Of a DNA stretch of 58,199 nucleotides, positions 52,159 through 58,199 are shown piece after piece. The stretch is from Streptomyces roseolus (GTDB taxonomy: Bacteria > Actinomycetota > Actinomycetes > Streptomycetales > Streptomycetaceae): contig NZ_BMTV01000017.1 of assembly GCF_014649855.1 (NCBI RefSeq), positions 71,366-129,564 of the forward strand, given 5' to 3'. Numbering within the stretch: the stretch's first letter is position 1; every line of letters begins with the position of its first letter. Made by a program: the position numbers and the translations under genes. The notes beneath the pieces were generated by a model. It saw only the letters and a list, made by a program, of their open reading frames with translations, searched no databases and was not told the origin of the DNA.

Positions 52159-53031
52159 CTAGGCGGCGTCCCAACGCCGGCCGCGCGGCGCCGGGTCCAC
52201 CGACGGGCCCGTGAGGTCCTCGACGGGAGGCAGCGGATCCGGCGGCGCGGGGGCCGCGGGCGGCGGGGGTTCCGGGGTCGCGCGCTCCAGGAAGCGGAGC
52301 AGTTCCACCGGGATCGGGAGGACCAGGGTCGAGTTCTTCTCCGCCGCCACGGCCATGACCGTCTGGAGGAGCCGCAGCTGGAGGGCCGACGGTGCCTCCG
52401 CCATCTGGTGCGCCGCCTCCGCCAGCTTCTTCGAGGCCTGGAGTTCCGCGTCCGCGTTGATCAGGCGGGCGCGGCGCTCCCGGTCCGCCTCCGCCTGGCG
52501 GGCCATGGAGCGCTTCATGGTCTCCGGCAGCGAGACGTCCTTGATCTCGACGCGGTCGATCTGCACGCCCCACCCGATCGCGGGGGAGTCGAGCATCAGC
52601 TCGAGGCCCTGGTTGAGCTTCTCGCGGTTGGAGAGCAGGTCGTCGAGGTCGCTCTTGCCGATGATCGACCGCAGCGAGGTCTGGGCCATCTGCGAGACGG
52701 CGAACTTGTAGTCCTCGACCCGCACCAGCGCCTCCGCCGCGTCGACCACCCGGAAGTAGACGACGGCGTCGACGCGTACCGTCACGTTGTCCCGGGTGAT
52801 GCCCTCCTGCGCGGGCACCGGCATCGTGACGATCTGCATGTTGACCTTGTGGAGCCGGTCCACCGCCGGGACGATCATCGTGAAGCCGGGTCGGCGCACC
52901 TCGCCCCGCAGCCGGCCGAAGCGGAAGACGACGCCCCGTTCGTACTGCTTCACCACGCGGGCCGCCGCACCGACGTAGGCGACGGCGGCCACCCCCGTCG
53001 CCGCTGCGGCCATCAGGAGTTCTTCGATCAT
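52159..53031 (-). CDS. SPFH/Band 7 (slipin/stomatin) membrane protein
   Basis: This 290-residue protein has one N-terminal membrane segment (about 5-25) and a Band 7 domain (YERGVVFRFGRL, TRDNVTVRVDAVVYFRV, SQTSLRSIIG-like, GVQIDRVEIKDVSLPE), a coiled-coil Ala/Glu/Arg-rich region and a Pro-rich tail. Stomatin-like proteins form membrane microdomain scaffolds. ATG 53031 follows GGGGGCCGTG. An imperfect palindrome (53043-53075) lies directly upstream. Only 3 bp separate its stop from that of the convergent FG-GAP gene. Confidence 0.9.
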   Translation of the reverse strand: MIEELLMAAAATGVAAVAYVGAAARVVKQYERGVVFRFGRLRGEVRRPGFTMIVPAVDRLHKVNMQIVTMPVPAQEGITRDNVTVRVDAVVYFRVVDAAEALVRVEDYKFAVSQMAQTSLRSIIGKSDLDDLLSNREKLNQGLELMLDSPAIGWGVQIDRVEIKDVSLPETMKRSMARQAEADRERRARLINADAELQASKKLAEAAHQMAEAPSALQLRLLQTVMAVAAEKNSTLVLPIPVELLRFLERATPEPPPPAAPAPPDPLPPVEDLTGPSVDPAPRGRRWDAA

Positions 53032-53042
53032 CACGGCCCCCT

Positions 53043-53075
53043 GGGAAAGGGATACGAAAAGGGTATTCCCTTCCC
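53043..53075. repeat. Imperfect palindrome upstream of the SPFH gene
   Basis: GGGAAAGGGATAC (53043-53055) and GTATTCCCTTCCC (53063-53075) are near-perfect inverted copies around a 7-nt AT-rich spacer, 12 bp before the ATG. It is AT-richer than its surroundings and likely overlaps the promoter, so it is a candidate operator. Confidence 0.5.
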
Positions 53076-53108
53076 GGGGGCCGCGAACGCGGAGCCGGAC
53101 CGGGAACC

Positions 53109-54008
53109 TCAGAGCCAGCCGGCGAACTCCAGGAGCCATTCGGCCTCCTGCCGCCGCCCGGCGGCCAGCGCCCGCGTGCCGGCCTCGACGGCCCGGAAGA
53201 GCGTCCAGCCGCGCAGCCGCTCCCGGTCCACGTCGAGGGAGTCGGCCAGCTTGTTCACCCGCCGCCGCGCGGCCGGCGCGCCGGCGGAGGAGGCCACCAG
53301 GTCCTCGACCCGGTCGCGGACCAGCCGGGCCAGGTCGTAGGCGCGCTCGCCGACGAGCGGGTCGGGGCCGACGGCGAGCCAGGGCGTCCGGTCGCCGGCG
53401 AGGACCTTGCCCTGCCGGAAGTCCCCGTGCAGCAGCAGCTCCTCCGAGGTCCCGGCGAGCAGCTCCTCACGGGCGGCGAGCGCCGACGCGACGAGCTCGC
53501 CGGCGGTGGCGTCGGAGCCGTGCGGCCGCATCGCCCCGGCCTGCCGGGCGGTCCGCTCGGCCAGCGGCTCGAAGCCGTGCCCGGCCGGCGGCTCGACCCA
53601 CAGCTTCCGTACGGTCCCGGCGGCCTCCAGGAGCGCCTTGGCCTCCGGCAGCGAGCGCAGCGACACCTCCGGGTGCAGCCGTTCGAGGACGAGGGCGTCC
53701 TCCGGGGCCTCGGCGCGGAGCTGGACGGCGCCCCAGCCGTTCCAGTGGGCGAGGGCGTCCCGCTCCAGGGCCGGCCGGGCGAACGGCGGCGCGATCTTCA
53801 GCGCGGCGGGCGTGCCGTCGGCCTCGCGGACGAGCAGCACCAGGCTGCCGCGCCCGCCGGGGGCGACCACCCGCTCGACGGTCAGCCCGGCCTCCTCGGG
53901 AAGCCGCGCGGCGAGGCCGGGGAGCCGCCCCAGCCACTCGGCCGCGGCGGTCTCGCCGTACTTCTCGTGGAGCGCCGTGACCAGTCGCCGGGGCGCTTCG
54001 AAACCCAT
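53109..54008 (-). CDS. Aminoglycoside/hydroxyurea phosphotransferase-like protein, possibly inactive
   Basis: This 299-residue protein of the APH(6)/hydroxyurea-kinase family has GGRGSLVLLVREADGTPAALKI and the HGDFRQGKVLAG motif near residue 194. Active kinases read HGDLHxxN; here the metal-binding Asn position is Lys. The second metal ligand (usually IDPKP) reads VGPDP, so the aspartate is lost. The RAYDLARLVRD motif is intact. It may bind without phosphorylating. The catalytic Asp of HGD is kept, so activity is not ruled out. It is in a minus-strand group with SPFH, ferritin-like and lipoprotein genes. Confidence 0.8.
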   Translation of the reverse strand: MGFEAPRRLVTALHEKYGETAAAEWLGRLPGLAARLPEEAGLTVERVVAPGGRGSLVLLVREADGTPAALKIAPPFARPALERDALAHWNGWGAVQLRAEAPEDALVLERLHPEVSLRSLPEAKALLEAAGTVRKLWVEPPAGHGFEPLAERTARQAGAMRPHGSDATAGELVASALAAREELLAGTSEELLLHGDFRQGKVLAGDRTPWLAVGPDPLVGERAYDLARLVRDRVEDLVASSAGAPAARRRVNKLADSLDVDRERLRGWTLFRAVEAGTRALAAGRRQEAEWLLEFAGWL

Positions 54009-54065
54009 GTGCGTGCCTTGTTCCTTCTCCTTGGGCGGGGCGATCAGAGCTGGTGGGGGCCGGGC

Positions 54066-54485
54066 TCACACCCGCTCGGCGAGCCCAGGAAAGGTTACGT
54101 CGCTGCCGCGCCACCGCACCGCGCGGACGGCCGCCTCCCGGAGCGCGGCGGCGGCCTCGCGGCGCACGGCGCCGTCGCCGGCCCGCACCAGGTCGGAGTA
54201 GACCCCGGCCACCCGGTCCTCCAGGACGGCCGCGAGCCGCTCCGCGCCGGCGGGGTCGGCCACCCGGAACGGCAGCTCGTACGCGGCGGCCGCGGCGACC
54301 GGCGTGCCGCCGAGGTCGCGGACGGTGCGGCGCAGCGCGTCCCGGCGGGCCCGGTGGGCCTCGTAGCCGGCGGTCGCCTCGGCCCGGCGCTCCTCGGCGA
54401 CCCGGGCGCCGACGACCCCGTAGCCGTAGACGGCGGCGTGCTCGGCGGCGAGGGCGGCCTGGGCCGCGTCGAGGGGGGCGCTCAT
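54066..54485 (-). CDS. Ferritin-like (DUF4439-type) protein
   Basis: This 139-residue mostly helical protein begins MSAPLDAAQAALAAEHAAVYGYGVVGARV, with conserved EHAAVYGYG and a later TPVAAAAAYELPFRV block typical of actinobacterial DUF4439 ferritin-like proteins. Only a few metal-ligand glutamate/histidine positions are visible, so iron binding is uncertain. Its ATG overlaps the lipoprotein stop by 4 bp (ATGA), so the two are co-translated. Confidence 0.85.
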   Translation of the reverse strand: MSAPLDAAQAALAAEHAAVYGYGVVGARVAEERRAEATAGYEAHRARRDALRRTVRDLGGTPVAAAAAYELPFRVADPAGAERLAAVLEDRVAGVYSDLVRAGDGAVRREAAAALREAAVRAVRWRGSDVTFPGLAERV

Positions 54486-55027
54486 GCGCGGGCTCCTTCG
54501 GTGAGGAGGTAGGCGTGGGCGGCGCCGGCGGCGGCCACGGAGGCGAGCAGCCGGGCGTACTCGGGCGGCGCCGCGAGCAGCTCGGCGGTGTGCGCGTCGG
54601 AGGCGGCCCGCGCGGCGGCGGCCAGCTCCCGCAGCGCGGCCTCCGGCTCGGCGGGCACGGCGGCCACGGCGGTGCCCTCACCGGCGCCCGGGGTCGCGGT
54701 GGACGGGCCCGGGGCCGGGCGGTCGCCCTCGCCGAGGGCGACCGCGTGGGCCGCGACGGAGGCGCGCAGCGGGGCCACGCGCGCGTGCAGCGCGGGATGG
54801 GCGGCGAGGACGGCGTCGTAGCGGGCGAGGAGGGTCCGGGAGGCGGTCACCGCGCGGCGGCGGAGGGCCGCCTCGGCGCGGGCCACCCGTTCGGCCTCGC
54901 GGGCCGCCGCCTCCTCCGCGGCGCCGGGCCGGCGGGGCCCCGCGTCCCCGGAGGTGCACCCGGTCAGGGCCGCCGCGGCGGCCGAGGCCCCCGCCACGAG
55001 CAGGGCGCGTCTGCCCGTCGTCGTCAC
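54482..55027 (-). CDS. Putative lipoprotein of unknown function
   Basis: This 181-residue protein starts at GTG 55027 with RRALLVAGASAAAAALTGC: twin arginines, a hydrophobic segment and a lipobox ending in C24. The body is Ala/Arg/Glu-rich and helical, with a Pro/Gly linker. No family is recognised. It is the first gene of the minus-strand run (lipoprotein, ferritin-like, phosphotransferase-like, SPFH), and diverges from rimP across 192 bp. Confidence 0.82.
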   Translation of the reverse strand: MTTTGRRALLVAGASAAAAALTGCTSGDAGPRRPGAAEEAAAREAERVARAEAALRRRAVTASRTLLARYDAVLAAHPALHARVAPLRASVAAHAVALGEGDRPAPGPSTATPGAGEGTAVAAVPAEPEAALRELAAAARAASDAHTAELLAAPPEYARLLASVAAAGAAHAYLLTEGARA

Positions 55028-55139
55028 GCTCTCTCCCTCAGCATTCAGGACCCCTCCCGGCCGCCCCGTCGAAGATCACCGCAGGCGAGCGTACCCGCGG
55101 GGCCCCCGACGGTGGACGGCAACACCCTCCGGGACCGGA

Positions 55140-55145
55140 TACCCT
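55140..55145 (+). promoter_or_regulatory. Possible -10 of the rimP-nusA-infB operon
   Basis: TACCCT in GGATACCCTTG lies 75 bp before the rimP ATG. A matching -35 is not obvious, so confidence is low. Confidence 0.3.
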
Positions 55146-55219
55146 TGATCCGACACGCAGCGAGAAGCAGCGACGAGCGACGTACCCACAACAGCACACG
55201 CGGCCGAGGAGTCACCCGG

Positions 55220-55717
55220 ATGAGCACCACCCAGAGCGACAGGCTGCGCGGACTCATTGAGCCGCTCGTCCACGCGGAGCACCTGGATCTGGAGGAGATC
55301 GAGGTCTCCCGGGCCGGCCGCCGCGGACTGCTGAGGATCGTCGTCGACTCGGACGAGGGCGTCGAGCTGGACGCCTGCGCGGAACTGAGCCGCGCCATCT
55401 CCGCGAAGCTGGACGAGACCGACGCCATGGGCGACGGCGAGTACGTCCTGGAGGTCAGCTCCCCGGGTGCCGACCGTCCGCTCTCCGAGCACCGCCACTA
55501 CGTCCGGGCCACCGGCCGCCTCGTGAAGCTCCGGCTCGCCGAGGGCGGGGACCTGGTCACCCGCATCGTGGCCGTGGACGAGGACGGCATCGACACCGAG
55601 GTCCCGGGCGTGAAGGGCCGCAAGGCCACCGCCCGCCGGGTGGAGTTCGCCGAGATCGAGAAGGCGCGTGTCGAGATCGAGTTCAACCGCAAGGACAAGA
55701 AGGAAGAGGAGGCGTAG
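55220..55717 (+). CDS. rimP: Ribosome maturation factor RimP
   Basis: This 165-residue two-domain protein (alpha/beta N-terminal domain with LDLEEIEVSRAGRRGLLRIVVDSDEG, then SPGADRPLSEHRHYVRATGR and a C-terminal SH3-like beta barrel) helps assemble the 30S subunit. The acidic/basic tail (KDKKEEEA) is typical. nusA starts 2 bp after the stop, consistent with the classic rimP-nusA-infB operon. Confidence 0.95.
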   Translation: MSTTQSDRLRGLIEPLVHAEHLDLEEIEVSRAGRRGLLRIVVDSDEGVELDACAELSRAISAKLDETDAMGDGEYVLEVSSPGADRPLSEHRHYVRATGRLVKLRLAEGGDLVTRIVAVDEDGIDTEVPGVKGRKATARRVEFAEIEKARVEIEFNRKDKKEEEA

Positions 55718-55719
55718 CC

Positions 55720-56715
55720 GTGGACATCGACGTGAAGCTCCTGAAGGGCTTGGCACAGGAGAAGGAAATCTCCTTCGAGATGCTGGTCGAGGCGATCGAG
55801 TCGGCCCTCCTCATCGCGTACCACCGCACGCCGTCCGCCCGCCGCCACGCGCGCGTGGAGCTGGACCGGCTCACCGGTCACGTGACGGTGTGGGCCGAGG
55901 AGGACCGGGCCGACCTGGAGGAGGGGCAGGAGCCCAAGGAGTTCGACGACACCCCGTCGGACTTCGGCCGTATCGCGGCGAGCACCGCCCGCCAGGTCAT
56001 CCAGCAGCGGCTGCGCGACGCCGAGAACGACGTCACCTTCGGCGAGTACGCGCGCCGGGAGGGCGATGTCGTCGCCGGTGTGGTGCAGCAGGGCAAGGAC
56101 CCGAAGAACGTCCTCGTCAAGCTGGACGACAAGCTGGAGGCCATCCTGCCGGTGCAGGAGCAGGTGCCGGGCGAGGAGTACACGCACGGCCTGCGGCTGC
56201 GTACGTACGTCGTCCGGGTCGCCAAGGGCGTCCGCGGTCCGTCCGTGACGCTCTCCCGCACCCACCCCAACCTGGTGAAGAAGCTCTTCGCGCTGGAGGT
56301 GCCGGAGATCGCCGACGGTTCCGTCGAGATCTCCGCCATCGCGCGTGAGGCGGGTCACCGCACCAAGATCGCGGTCCGCTCCACCCGTTCGGGCCTGAAC
56401 GCCAAGGGCGCCTGCATCGGCCCCATGGGCAGCCGGGTGCGGAACGTGATGGCCGAGCTGCTGGGCGAGAAGATCGACATCGTCGACTGGTCGGACGACC
56501 CGGCCGAGATGGTGGCGAACGCCCTCTCCCCGGCCCGGGTCTCCAAGGTCGAGGTCGTCGACGCCGCCGCCCGGTCCGCCCGGGTGACGGTCCCGGACTA
56601 CCAGCTTTCCCTGGCCATCGGCAAGGAGGGCCAGAACGCCCGCCTGGCCGCCCGCCTCACCGGCTGGCGGATCGACATCCGCCCGGACACCGAGGTCCAG
56701 GGCGAGGAGGGCTGA
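55720..56715 (+). CDS. nusA: Transcription termination/antitermination factor NusA
   Basis: This 331-residue protein has an N-terminal RNA-polymerase-binding domain, an S1 domain at about residues 110-190 (GDVVAGVVQQGKDPKNVLVKL) and two KH domains (GACIGPMGSRVRNVMAEL; LAIGKEGQNARLAARLTGW). It lacks the C-terminal acidic repeats of E. coli NusA, as usual in actinobacteria. GTG 55720 follows GAGGAGGCGTAGCC. It regulates pausing, termination and rRNA antitermination. Confidence 0.96.
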   Translation: MDIDVKLLKGLAQEKEISFEMLVEAIESALLIAYHRTPSARRHARVELDRLTGHVTVWAEEDRADLEEGQEPKEFDDTPSDFGRIAASTARQVIQQRLRDAENDVTFGEYARREGDVVAGVVQQGKDPKNVLVKLDDKLEAILPVQEQVPGEEYTHGLRLRTYVVRVAKGVRGPSVTLSRTHPNLVKKLFALEVPEIADGSVEISAIAREAGHRTKIAVRSTRSGLNAKGACIGPMGSRVRNVMAELLGEKIDIVDWSDDPAEMVANALSPARVSKVEVVDAAARSARVTVPDYQLSLAIGKEGQNARLAARLTGWRIDIRPDTEVQGEEG

Positions 56716-56732
56716 GCGGCCCACCGCAAGCC

Positions 56733-56770
56733 TTCGATCGTTTTTGGCCAACAGGTGTTCGATTTTTGCC
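56733..56770 (+). repeat. AT-rich direct repeat between nusA and ylxR
   Basis: TTCGAT followed by a T-run and GCC occurs at 56733-56749 and 56758-56770, with a palindrome TTGGCCAA (56744-56751) between them. Runs of five T are exceptional in this genome and may be pause or termination sites within the operon. Confidence 0.55.
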
Positions 56771-56809
56771 CCAAACGGGTGAGGTCGGCCCGGGGAGGTA
56801 GACTTAATC

Positions 56810-57100
56810 GTGTCTGGCCGGACGCATGCCCGCGCGTGCCCTGAGCGAACCTGTGTGGGATGCCGGGAGCGAGCGGCCAAGAGCGAACTGCTGCGGATCG
56901 TGATGGATAAGGGCGAGTGCGTCCCCGATCATCGCGGTACGCTGCCCGGCCGGGGTGCGTACGTGCACCCCGCCTTGCACTGTCTCGACCTGGCGGTCCG
57001 CCGACGGGCGTTCCCGAGGAGCTTCAAGGCCCCGGGACCGCTCGACACGGCGGCCCTGCGGGAACACATCGAGCAGGCCGCCCAGGCGGCACCGCAGTGA
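56810..57100 (+). CDS. ylxR: YlxR-family RNA-binding protein (RnpM)
   Basis: This 96-residue protein has the YlxR core RTCVGCRERAAKSELLRIV and GRGAYVHPALHCLDLAVRRRAF. It binds RNA; in B. subtilis the homologue affects RNase P (from memory). GTG 56810 follows GGGGAGGTAGACTTAATC. Its place between nusA and infB is conserved in Gram-positive bacteria. Confidence 0.93.
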   Translation: MSGRTHARACPERTCVGCRERAAKSELLRIVMDKGECVPDHRGTLPGRGAYVHPALHCLDLAVRRRAFPRSFKAPGPLDTAALREHIEQAAQAAPQ

Positions 57101-57166
57101 ACAGGAAGTACGGCACGGAACACCGTGCGGTCAGGTACCTCGCGAGTCGGAAGTAGGTCGAGATTG

Positions 57167-57211
57167 CGATGAGCACTCGATGAGTACGCGATGAGTACGC
57201 CCATGAAGTAG
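57167..57211 (+). other. Three overlapping micro-ORFs on an 11-bp tandem repeat in the infB leader
   Basis: The 11-bp unit CGATGAGTACG occurs at 57178 and 57189, with a variant CGATGAGCACT at 57167. It creates ATG AGC ACT CGA TGA (57169-57183), ATG AGT ACG CGA TGA (57180-57194) and ATG AGT ACG CCC ATG AAG TAG (57191-57211), encoding MSTR, MSTR and MSTPMK. Each stop overlaps the next start as ATGA. Whether they are translated is unknown. Confidence 0.6.
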
Positions 57212-57215
57212 CGAC

Positions 57216-57235
57216 GGTCCGGCGGTAACCGGACC
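57216..57235 (+). promoter_or_regulatory. Hairpin immediately before the infB ribosome site
   Basis: GGTCCGG (57216-57222) pairs with CCGGACC (57229-57235) around a 6-nt loop. AGGAG of infB starts 6 nt later at 57241. A second hairpin (57113-57128) lies farther up. The fold could tune infB translation or be an mRNA processing site. Confidence 0.5.
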
Positions 57236-57249
57236 TATAAAGGAGCGAT

Positions 57250-58199
57250 GTGGCTAAGGTCCGGGTATACGAACTCGCCAAGGAGTTCGGTGTGGAGAGC
57301 AAGGTCGTCATGGCCAAGCTCCAGGAACTCGGTGAGTTCGTCCGTTCGGCGTCCTCGACGATCGAGGCGCCGGTCGTGCGCAAGTTGACTGACGCTTTGC
57401 AGGGTCCCGGCGGTTCCGCCGGCAAGACCGCTGCCAAGCCCGGCGCGCCCCGCAAGGCGGCGCCCGCCCCCAAGCCGGCCGCGCCGGCGCCTTCGGCGCC
57501 CGCCGCCGCGCGTCCCGCCGCCCCGAAGCCTGGCGCGCCCACCCCGGCGCCCAAGCCCGCGGCGGCCGAGAAGCCCGCGACGCCGGCCCCCGGCCCGCGT
57601 CCGACCCCGGGTCCGAAGCCCCCGGCTCCCGCGCCCAAGCCGGCGCCCGCCGCCCCGACTCCGACCAACCCGGAGTTCACCGCGCCTCCGGCGGCTCCGG
57701 CCGCGGGTGGTCAGCGTCCCGGCGGTGCCGCCCCCGGCCCGCGTCCGGCCGGTGCCCGTCCGGGCCAGTCCGCGCCGCGCCCGGGTGGTCAGCAGGCCCC
57801 CCGTCCCGGCCAGCAGGCCCCGCGTCCGGGCGCTCCGCGTCCGGCCGGCCCGCGTCCGGGCAACAACCCCTTCACCTCCGGCGGCTCCACCGGCATGGCG
57901 CGCCCGCAGGCGCCCCGTCCCGGCGGCGGCGCTCCGCGTCCCGGCGGCCCCGGCGCCGTTCCGGGTGCCCCGCGTCCGCAGGGCGGCCCCGGCGGCGCCC
58001 CGCGCCCGCAGGGTCAGGGCGGCGCCCGTCCGACCCCCGGTGGCATGCCCCGTCCGCAGGCTCCCCGCCCCGGCGGCGCGCCCGGCGGTAACCGTCCGAA
58101 CCCGGGCATGATGCCGCAGCGTCCCGCTGCCGGCCCGCGCCCCGGTCCCGGCGGCCGTGGTCCCGGTGGCCCCGGCGGCCGTCCGGGTGGTCCCGGCGG
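57250..58199 (+). CDS. infB: Translation initiation factor IF-2 (partial, runs off the right edge)
   Basis: Only the first 316 codons are present. GTG 57250 follows AGGAG (57241-57245) and gives VAKVRVYELAKEFGVESKVV, the IF-2 N-terminal helical domain (IF2_N, about residues 1-50). The remainder is a Pro/Ala/Gly/Arg-rich low-complexity linker typical of actinobacterial IF-2, before the G domain that lies outside the window. IF-2 delivers fMet-tRNA to the 30S subunit using GTP. It is the last gene of the rimP operon. Confidence 0.94.
   Translation, partial: MAKVRVYELAKEFGVESKVVMAKLQELGEFVRSASSTIEAPVVRKLTDALQGPGGSAGKTAAKPGAPRKAAPAPKPAAPAPSAPAAARPAAPKPGAPTPAPKPAAAEKPATPAPGPRPTPGPKPPAPAPKPAPAAPTPTNPEFTAPPAAPAAGGQRPGGAAPGPRPAGARPGQSAPRPGGQQAPRPGQQAPRPGAPRPAGPRPGNNPFTSGGSTGMARPQAPRPGGGAPRPGGPGAVPGAPRPQGGPGGAPRPQGQGGARPTPGGMPRPQAPRPGGAPGGNRPNPGMMPQRPAAGPRPGPGGRGPGGPGGRPGGPG

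Noticed and set aside
53109..54008. Antibiotic-resistance determinant (hydroxyurea or streptomycin phosphotransferase)
   Set aside because: Both metal-ligand positions are substituted and the context is a conserved envelope cluster, so the resistance name is not supported.
57250..58199. Repetitive Pro/Gly/Arg-coding text at the right edge as a mobile or satellite repeat
   Set aside because: It is in frame with the IF-2 start and is the ordinary low-complexity linker of actinobacterial IF-2.

Overview
The window is a high-GC (roughly 70-75% by eye) actinobacterial chromosome segment and is almost certainly from Streptomyces. Codon third positions are overwhelmingly G/C, GTG and TTG starts are common, many genes overlap by ATGA, GTGA or TGATG, and the gene order matches (from memory, not checked) the S. 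coelicolor core region from about rlmN/SCO5645 to infB/SCO5706. No gene-free stretch exceeds about 260 bp. I saw no rRNA, tRNA, CRISPR array, insertion sequence or prophage. The window looks like vertically inherited core chromosome. infB is cut by the right edge.

Layout. (1) 197-5285: rlmN, then a TPP riboswitch and a three-gene thiamine-type ABC importer (thiB-thiP-thiQ). (2) 5323-8364, minus strand: a LOG-family protein and a small two-gene ABC transporter. (3) 8565-13388: a class III aminotransferase with an Lrp/AsnC regulator, facing an aldehyde dehydrogenase and an orphan PotD-like lipoprotein. (4) 13614-19760: a membrane protein, a secreted serine hydrolase, and a tightly coupled minus-strand run (adenosine/aminodeoxyfutalosine deaminase, glycerophosphodiesterase, DUF574-type SAM methyltransferase, sensor kinase, response regulator). 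(5) 19835-21078: a DUF4190 membrane protein and a NADAR protein. (6) 21254-28465: one operon of aldehyde dehydrogenase, potDABC polyamine importer and a puuB-like FAD oxidase, closed by a strong hairpin. (7) 28598-31710: a hypothetical protein, a GH18 chitinase with a DasR-type operator in its promoter, and a PAP2 phosphatase. (8) 31812-41736: gabT, a large membrane protein with a degenerate ATPase domain, a PucR regulator, an EamA exporter, a PQQ-repeat membrane protein and a gabD-like dehydrogenase. (9) 41975-50403: a diverged EPSP synthase, dxr, a site-2 protease, ispG, two GNAT acetyltransferases and proS. (10) 50479-55027: a secreted nuclease/phosphatase-like FG-GAP protein and a minus-strand envelope cluster (SPFH protein, phosphotransferase-like protein, ferritin-like protein, lipoprotein). 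(11) 55220-58199: rimP-nusA-ylxR-infB.

The strongest functional theme is polyamine and GABA use. Import (PotABCD plus a second PotD), two possible oxidation routes (transaminase plus aldehyde dehydrogenase; FAD oxidase plus aldehyde dehydrogenase), GabT and a GabD-like enzyme, with Lrp and PucR regulators, lie within about 33 kb. Together they could take putrescine through GABA to succinate. Housekeeping blocks cover isoprenoid precursors (dxr, ispG), transcription and translation (nusA, infB, proS, rlmN) and possibly menaquinone (the futalosine-type deaminase).

The less explained items are a tandem set of overlapping 4- to 6-codon micro-ORFs in the infB leader, a 35-bp tandem repeat that duplicates a stop codon, a large membrane ATPase-like protein with a broken P-loop, a phosphotransferase-like protein lacking metal-binding residues, and several candidate operators.
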